Positions 60,142 to 64,000 of a DNA stretch of 64,000 bases are shown one piece after another (position 1 is the first letter of the stretch; every line of letters starts with the position of its first letter). The stretch is taken from assembly GCF_015350975.1 (NCBI RefSeq), contig NZ_JADKRX010000005.1, forward strand, positions 248,001-312,000, given 5' to 3'. The notes under the pieces were generated by a model that made no database searches, was not told where the DNA came from, and saw only the letters and a program-made list of their open reading frames with translations. Origin of the DNA: Curtobacterium sp. VKM Ac-1395. Its GTDB lineage: Bacteria; Actinomycetota; Actinomycetes; Actinomycetales; Microbacteriaceae. The translations under genes were made by a program, and so were the position numbers.

Positions 60142-62712
60142 TCATCCACGCCCCCGCGCCAGCGCCACCGCCTGGCGGAGCGACAGGTCCGGCAGGTACG
60201 CGCGGACCACGGCGATGCCGATCGACGGCAGCGCCACGGGGTCCGGGTACGCCAGGACGAGCGGGTGCAGCTCCGGCCCGAACTTGAGCTTGAACTTCAG
60301 CAGCGACCGGAACCCGTAGACCGGCTCGAGCACCCCGCCGACGAGTTCGAGGAGGTTCTGCACGCCCTCCCCGGGCGACGACGACGCCGCCGACGGGGCC
60401 GACGCCGCCGACGGGTCCGACGGGTCCGACCCCCGCGCCGACGCGGTCGACGGCGCCTGGGCCAACGGGGCGGCGGACAGGCTCAGGCGCGCGACACCGT
60501 CCTCACGCATCCGGTCCGCGGCGCTCGCGACGAGGAACTCCATCACGCCGTTCGGTGCCGCGCTCGTCCGACGCATCACGTCCAGCGTCCACCCGACGAC
60601 GCGGCCCTGGTCGTACGAGGGCAGCCAGCTCGTCACGGCGAGCACGGTGCCCTCGGCGTCCTGCGCGACGAGCGTCCGGACGGCCGGGTCCCGCATCTCG
60701 TCGACGCCGCCGAGCGTGAAGCCCATCTCCGGCAGCTCACGCTCCGAGACCCACTCCTCGGAGATCGCCTCGATCTGGCGGACGGTGGCGGTGGGCAGGT
60801 CCTGCCAGCTCGACCACGTCGCCGTGATGCCCTCGCGCGCCGCCTTGTTCACGGAGGTGCGGACGTCCTGCTTCTTCTTGCCGCTCGTCGTCCAGTCCCG
60901 CGGGTCGAAGTCCGCGTCCTCGGCGACCGGGAGCGTGCCCCAGCCGAGCGCGCGGAGGGGCGCGGCGACGGTCTCGTCGACGCCGTAGAGCACCGGGGTC
61001 CAGCCGTTGTCGTCGCAGAACCGGGCGAAGGCCGTGAGGGCGTCGTCGCGTGCGTCCTGGTGTCCGAACGGCCCGCCGAGCGTCACCGCGACGCCACCGT
61101 TCCGCCGGTACGCGATGCCGGCTCGACCGTCGGCCGTGAACCAGTAGGCGTTGCCCTGCCACGTCGTCATCCAGCCGAAGGTGTCTCCCCCGCCGGCCAC
61201 GAGCAGTGCCCGGGCCTGCTCCCGCGCGGCCCGGCTGCCGTCGAGGTCGGTGTCGGTCGGTGCGGCACCCGTCGGGCGGACGGCGGCGACGGCCACCACG
61301 AGCCACAGGATCGGACCGGCGAGACCGAGGGTCAGCCGGAGTCCGGGGTCGAGCCGCGGCAGGTGCTCCCAGAACGTCGTCGGGGCGAGCGGGCCGAGCG
61401 CGGAGACGACGATGCGCCAGGGCTCGTCGATGCGGACCGGGGAGGCGTCGGCGACGACGAGCATCACGACGACGAGCACGACGGCGGCGCCGAGCACGGC
61501 GATCCCGAACCCGGCGAGACGACGGCGGGTGGGCAGCACGGTGAACGACCGACGCAGCAGCACCAGGACGACGGCCGTGGCGAGCGGGACCGCGATCGAC
61601 GCGATGATCGACAGCGTCACGATGAGCCGGTCCTCGGTCCCGTGCAGCCGTTCGACCCGGCCGGGCACCAGGCCGTACGTGACCGCGGCGGCGATCGCCG
61701 TCACCAGGTCCACGACCACGACCAGCCACACCGCGAACCGACTGCCTCGGAACAGCCCGAGCCCGCCCACGACCAGGACGAGGAGCGGCGGGACCGCGAG
61801 GAGCAGCGTCCACGGGTCCGTTGCCCGGTACGCCAGCAGTCCGCGGAGGCACTGCCCGGCGACCCCGTCGGCCCGGCATCCGGCGACCGGGGTGACCGGG
61901 CCCGCACCGACGACGGCGGCGATCGGCGCGAGGATCCCGACCCGGGCGCGGGACACGAGCGCGATGACCGGGCCGACTGCCGACACCAGCACCGCGGTGC
62001 CGAGGAGCACCCGGGTCTCCCGGTGCGAGCTGCGGGTCCAGCCGACACGCTTCGGGGCGTTGCGGAGGGTCTCGCCGAGCACCCAGCCGGCCGCGGCGGC
62101 GAGCACCGCGTAGAGGTCGGACGCGTGTCCGGCGTAGAGGAACAGGGCGGCCACCACGGCCAGGGTGCCCACACGGATGCGGCGACGCCAGAGCGGACCG
62201 GCGAAGGCGCTCGCCGTGGCGATCGTGCCGACGATGGCCGTCCACGGGTCGAAGGCCGTCGCCCGTCCGGCGATGAGCGCCCCGGCGTTCCGTCCGTCGA
62301 GGTCGACGAAGGCGCTGAGCGCTCCGATCCCCGTCCCGACCACGGTCGTCACGACGAAGGCGACCGCCGTGCGCCACGAGCCCATCAGGCGCTCCGCTGC
62401 GCCGACCAGCACGACGACGCCCGCGAGGGTGAGCAGGAGCGCGACGACGCCGGTCGAGACGACGAACACGCGGAGCGGACCGAACGACGCCGGACCGAAC
62501 GCGTCGCCGAGCGCAGCAGCGTGGCCGTGGTGCCCGGCTGCGACGCCGTGGGTCAGGCGCATCACGACCCCGATGACCGACGTCGCGAGGACCAGCACGA
62601 CGATCGCGGCCGTCACCGGCGACCGCCGGACCGCGCGGAGCGGAGAGCGGCCGACGTCGCGGAGGGACGGACGACGTCGGGACGCGGTGGCGGTCGCGTT
62701 CGCGGTGCTCAC
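60142..62712 (-). CDS. mprF: MprF-like phosphatidylglycerol aminoacyltransferase (DUF2156)
   Basis: An 856-residue membrane protein. About twelve hydrophobic segments in residues 30-500 lead to a C-terminal DUF2156 domain (about 530-850: GDTFGWMTTWQGNAYWFTA, AISEEWVSERELPEMGF, VYGFRSLLKFKLKFGPE). The domain transfers an aminoacyl group from tRNA to phosphatidylglycerol, changing surface charge. The first helices resemble a rhomboid-like fold lacking the catalytic serine (GHASDLYAVLAAAAGWVLG). A Ser/Asp/Ala-rich insertion lies in the C-terminal domain. The GTG overlaps the esterase stop as GTGA. Confidence 0.82.
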   Translation of the reverse strand: MSTANATATASRRRPSLRDVGRSPLRAVRRSPVTAAIVVLVLATSVIGVVMRLTHGVAAGHHGHAAALGDAFGPASFGPLRVFVVSTGVVALLLTLAGVVVLVGAAERLMGSWRTAVAFVVTTVVGTGIGALSAFVDLDGRNAGALIAGRATAFDPWTAIVGTIATASAFAGPLWRRRIRVGTLAVVAALFLYAGHASDLYAVLAAAAGWVLGETLRNAPKRVGWTRSSHRETRVLLGTAVLVSAVGPVIALVSRARVGILAPIAAVVGAGPVTPVAGCRADGVAGQCLRGLLAYRATDPWTLLLAVPPLLVLVVGGLGLFRGSRFAVWLVVVVDLVTAIAAAVTYGLVPGRVERLHGTEDRLIVTLSIIASIAVPLATAVVLVLLRRSFTVLPTRRRLAGFGIAVLGAAVVLVVVMLVVADASPVRIDEPWRIVVSALGPLAPTTFWEHLPRLDPGLRLTLGLAGPILWLVVAVAAVRPTGAAPTDTDLDGSRAAREQARALLVAGGGDTFGWMTTWQGNAYWFTADGRAGIAYRRNGGVAVTLGGPFGHQDARDDALTAFARFCDDNGWTPVLYGVDETVAAPLRALGWGTLPVAEDADFDPRDWTTSGKKKQDVRTSVNKAAREGITATWSSWQDLPTATVRQIEAISEEWVSERELPEMGFTLGGVDEMRDPAVRTLVAQDAEGTVLAVTSWLPSYDQGRVVGWTLDVMRRTSAAPNGVMEFLVASAADRMREDGVARLSLSAAPLAQAPSTASARGSDPSDPSAASAPSAASSSPGEGVQNLLELVGGVLEPVYGFRSLLKFKLKFGPELHPLVLAYPDPVALPSIGIAVVRAYLPDLSLRQAVALARGRG

Positions 62713-64000
62713 AGCGCACCGGCCTGTGCCGGGAGACCGAGGTGCGCGACGACCTGCGGCAGCCCGTGCGTCAGCACGTACCGCACCGTGTTCCAGTCGT
62801 GGGCGGAGCCCGGCGAGACGATCAGGGACGTCTGCATCCCAGCGCGCCCCGCTGCGGCGCGGAGCGCGGTGGTCGAGGCCCGGTAGGGGGCGTCGTCCTG
62901 CCCGAAGCCGAACACCGTGAGGTGCTGTCGGTACGGTGCGTGCCGGCGCATCGTCGCGATGGGGGCCGCGGCCTCGTACGCCGAGCGGGAGCCGTCGAAC
63001 CCGACCTTGACCGTGTGCGCCTCCGAGCCGTTCTTCACCGTGAGCTCGCTCGAGATCGCGAGCGCCGACCCGAACACGTCGGGGTGCTCGGTGGAGAACT
63101 GCATCGCGCAGGTCGCCCCCTGCGAGAAACCGGCGATGCCCCAGCCGCTCGGGGCCGCGGCCACGTCGAGGTGCTGCCGGATCCAGTCGACGGTGTCGGT
63201 CATGACGTAGGTCGCGCTCCGTCCGAGCCGTCGGGAGTCCACGCACATCGGGTTCCGGTTCGGCGCCCCGAGCTGGTCCGGGCTGACGACGATCGGGGCG
63301 AGACCGTGGTGCGCCCGCGCGTAGGTGTCGAGGTCCTCGCCGAGCTCACCCGCCTGGAACATGTCGGACGGCTGGCCGGGCTGCCCGGACAGCGCGACCA
63401 GGACCGGCAGCGTCGGTGGGTGGGCGGTGAGGGCCGCCGGTGGCAGCCACACGACCGCGCGGCGCGCGTGGAAGTGGGACACCGTGCCCGGGATCTGCAC
63501 CGAGATCGTGCGGCCGTGGTCCGGCATCGACGCCGGTGCCGCCCAGGTGGCCGCGTCCACCACCATCGCGTCCGCCGGGGCCGCGTGCTGGTGCCCGAGC
63601 GACCCCGCCGGGTAGGGGTCGGTGGTGATCGCCTGTTCGATGGTCCGGTAGGCACCGAAGTCGACGTTGATGCCGAGTCCGGTGGCCAGCGCCACGCCGG
63701 CGAGCGCGGCGATCGCCACGGACCGACGCCCCCAGCCGCCCTGCACGAGGACGGTGATGCACAGCGCCACGGTCGCGCCGAGGAAGGCGACCCACATCCG
63801 CGTGACCGGCGTGAATGCCACGCCGAAGTCGTCCTGCACGTCACCGAACCACCAGACGGCCAGGAGGCCCACCCCGGCCCCGACGAGCAGCGCACCTCCG
63901 CGCACGGCGAGTCGACCCCGACCGCTGACGATGGTCCGGCCCACGCCCCGCCGGGAGCGTCGGCCGAGGGGGCCGACGACGGCCCAGAGGGCCAGCAGCC
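62709..64000 (-). CDS. Membrane-anchored alpha/beta-hydrolase esterase (partial)
   Basis: A gene whose start lies beyond the window; the frame is open to the edge and reads LLALWAVVGPLG, a membrane helix, before the GTG at 63944. Two or three more helices follow, then an extracytoplasmic esterase of the antigen-85/PF00756 type: WGIAGFSQGATCAMQFS (Ser nucleophile), and GSAHDWNTVRY (His). It overlaps the MprF-like gene by four bases, so the two are coupled. An aminoacyl-lipid hydrolase is one possible role. Confidence 0.8.
   Translation of the reverse strand, partial: LLALWAVVGPLGRRSRRGVGRTIVSGRGRLAVRGGALLVGAGVGLLAVWWFGDVQDDFGVAFTPVTRMWVAFLGATVALCITVLVQGGWGRRSVAIAALAGVALATGLGINVDFGAYRTIEQAITTDPYPAGSLGHQHAAPADAMVVDAATWAAPASMPDHGRTISVQIPGTVSHFHARRAVVWLPPAALTAHPPTLPVLVALSGQPGQPSDMFQAGELGEDLDTYARAHHGLAPIVVSPDQLGAPNRNPMCVDSRRLGRSATYVMTDTVDWIRQHLDVAAAPSGWGIAGFSQGATCAMQFSTEHPDVFGSALAISSELTVKNGSEAHTVKVGFDGSRSAYEAAAPIATMRRHAPYRQHLTVFGFGQDDAPYRASTTALRAAAGRAGMQTSLIVSPGSAHDWNTVRYVLTHGLPQVVAHLGLPAQAGAL

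Overview
The window is very GC-rich actinobacterial chromosome. Many genes start with GTG and many promoters look leaderless, with a TAnnnT box just before the start codon. The gene content (menaquinone pathway, type II cytochrome c biogenesis, FMN-riboswitch riboflavin operon, bS22, BldC-like regulator, acidic-tailed NusG) and the gene order fit family Microbacteriaceae. Curtobacterium or a close relative is my best guess, by inference only. I see no rRNA, CRISPR array, prophage or intact insertion sequence. Four tRNA genes are present (Trp, Met, Thr, Tyr).

Layout. 1-2.0 kb: end of a ROK protein, an orphan YqaJ-type nuclease and a six-helix membrane protein. 2.0-8.4 kb: rplA-rplK-nusG-secE-tRNA-Trp on the minus strand, then an aminotransferase, murB and a HadAB-like hydratase pair, an order related to the mycobacterial hadABC-trpT-secE-nusG-rplK-rplA region. 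8.4-16.8 kb: tRNAs, an M23 peptidase, inositol monophosphatase, YajQ, cardiolipin synthase, a membrane acyltransferase-like protein and an FprA-type reductase. 16.8-27.7 kb: a nearly complete menaquinone cluster (polyprenyl synthase, ubiE/menG, menF, menD, menA, menE, menB, menC). 27.7-28.4 kb: a gene-free, repeat-rich convergent spacer. 28.4-33.1 kb: ccsB-resB-ccdA-resA-phosphatase operon. 33.2-45.3 kb: SulP/MerR divergent pair, a two-gene cassette of unknown function, aspS, glutaredoxin, bS22, BldC-like protein, ArsR, trkH-trkA, proC, a CDF transporter, tadA, upp, a short leader-like ORF and an orphan winged-helix regulator. 45.4-57.9 kb: accessory functions (MarR-photolyase-serine hydrolase operon, an internally deleted PfkB kinase, TetR, SOD, flavin reductase, an MFS pump, LacI with a fused oxidoreductase, TetR). 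57.9-60.1 kb: ribE-ribB-ribH under an FMN riboswitch. 60.1-64 kb: an MprF-like lipid-modifying protein coupled to an esterase that runs off the window.

The respiratory theme is coherent: menaquinone, haem-attachment machinery, and the flavin supply for reductases. I found no clearly new defence or biosynthetic system. The most unusual material is non-coding: a family of dispersed GGAGGCTCGG hairpins placed mostly between convergent genes, a duplicated 145-bp folded element after menC, and several clean operator-promoter arrangements. Unusual proteins are the dehydrogenase/aldo-keto reductase fusion, the deleted sugar kinase, and the small two-gene cassette that runs antisense into merR.
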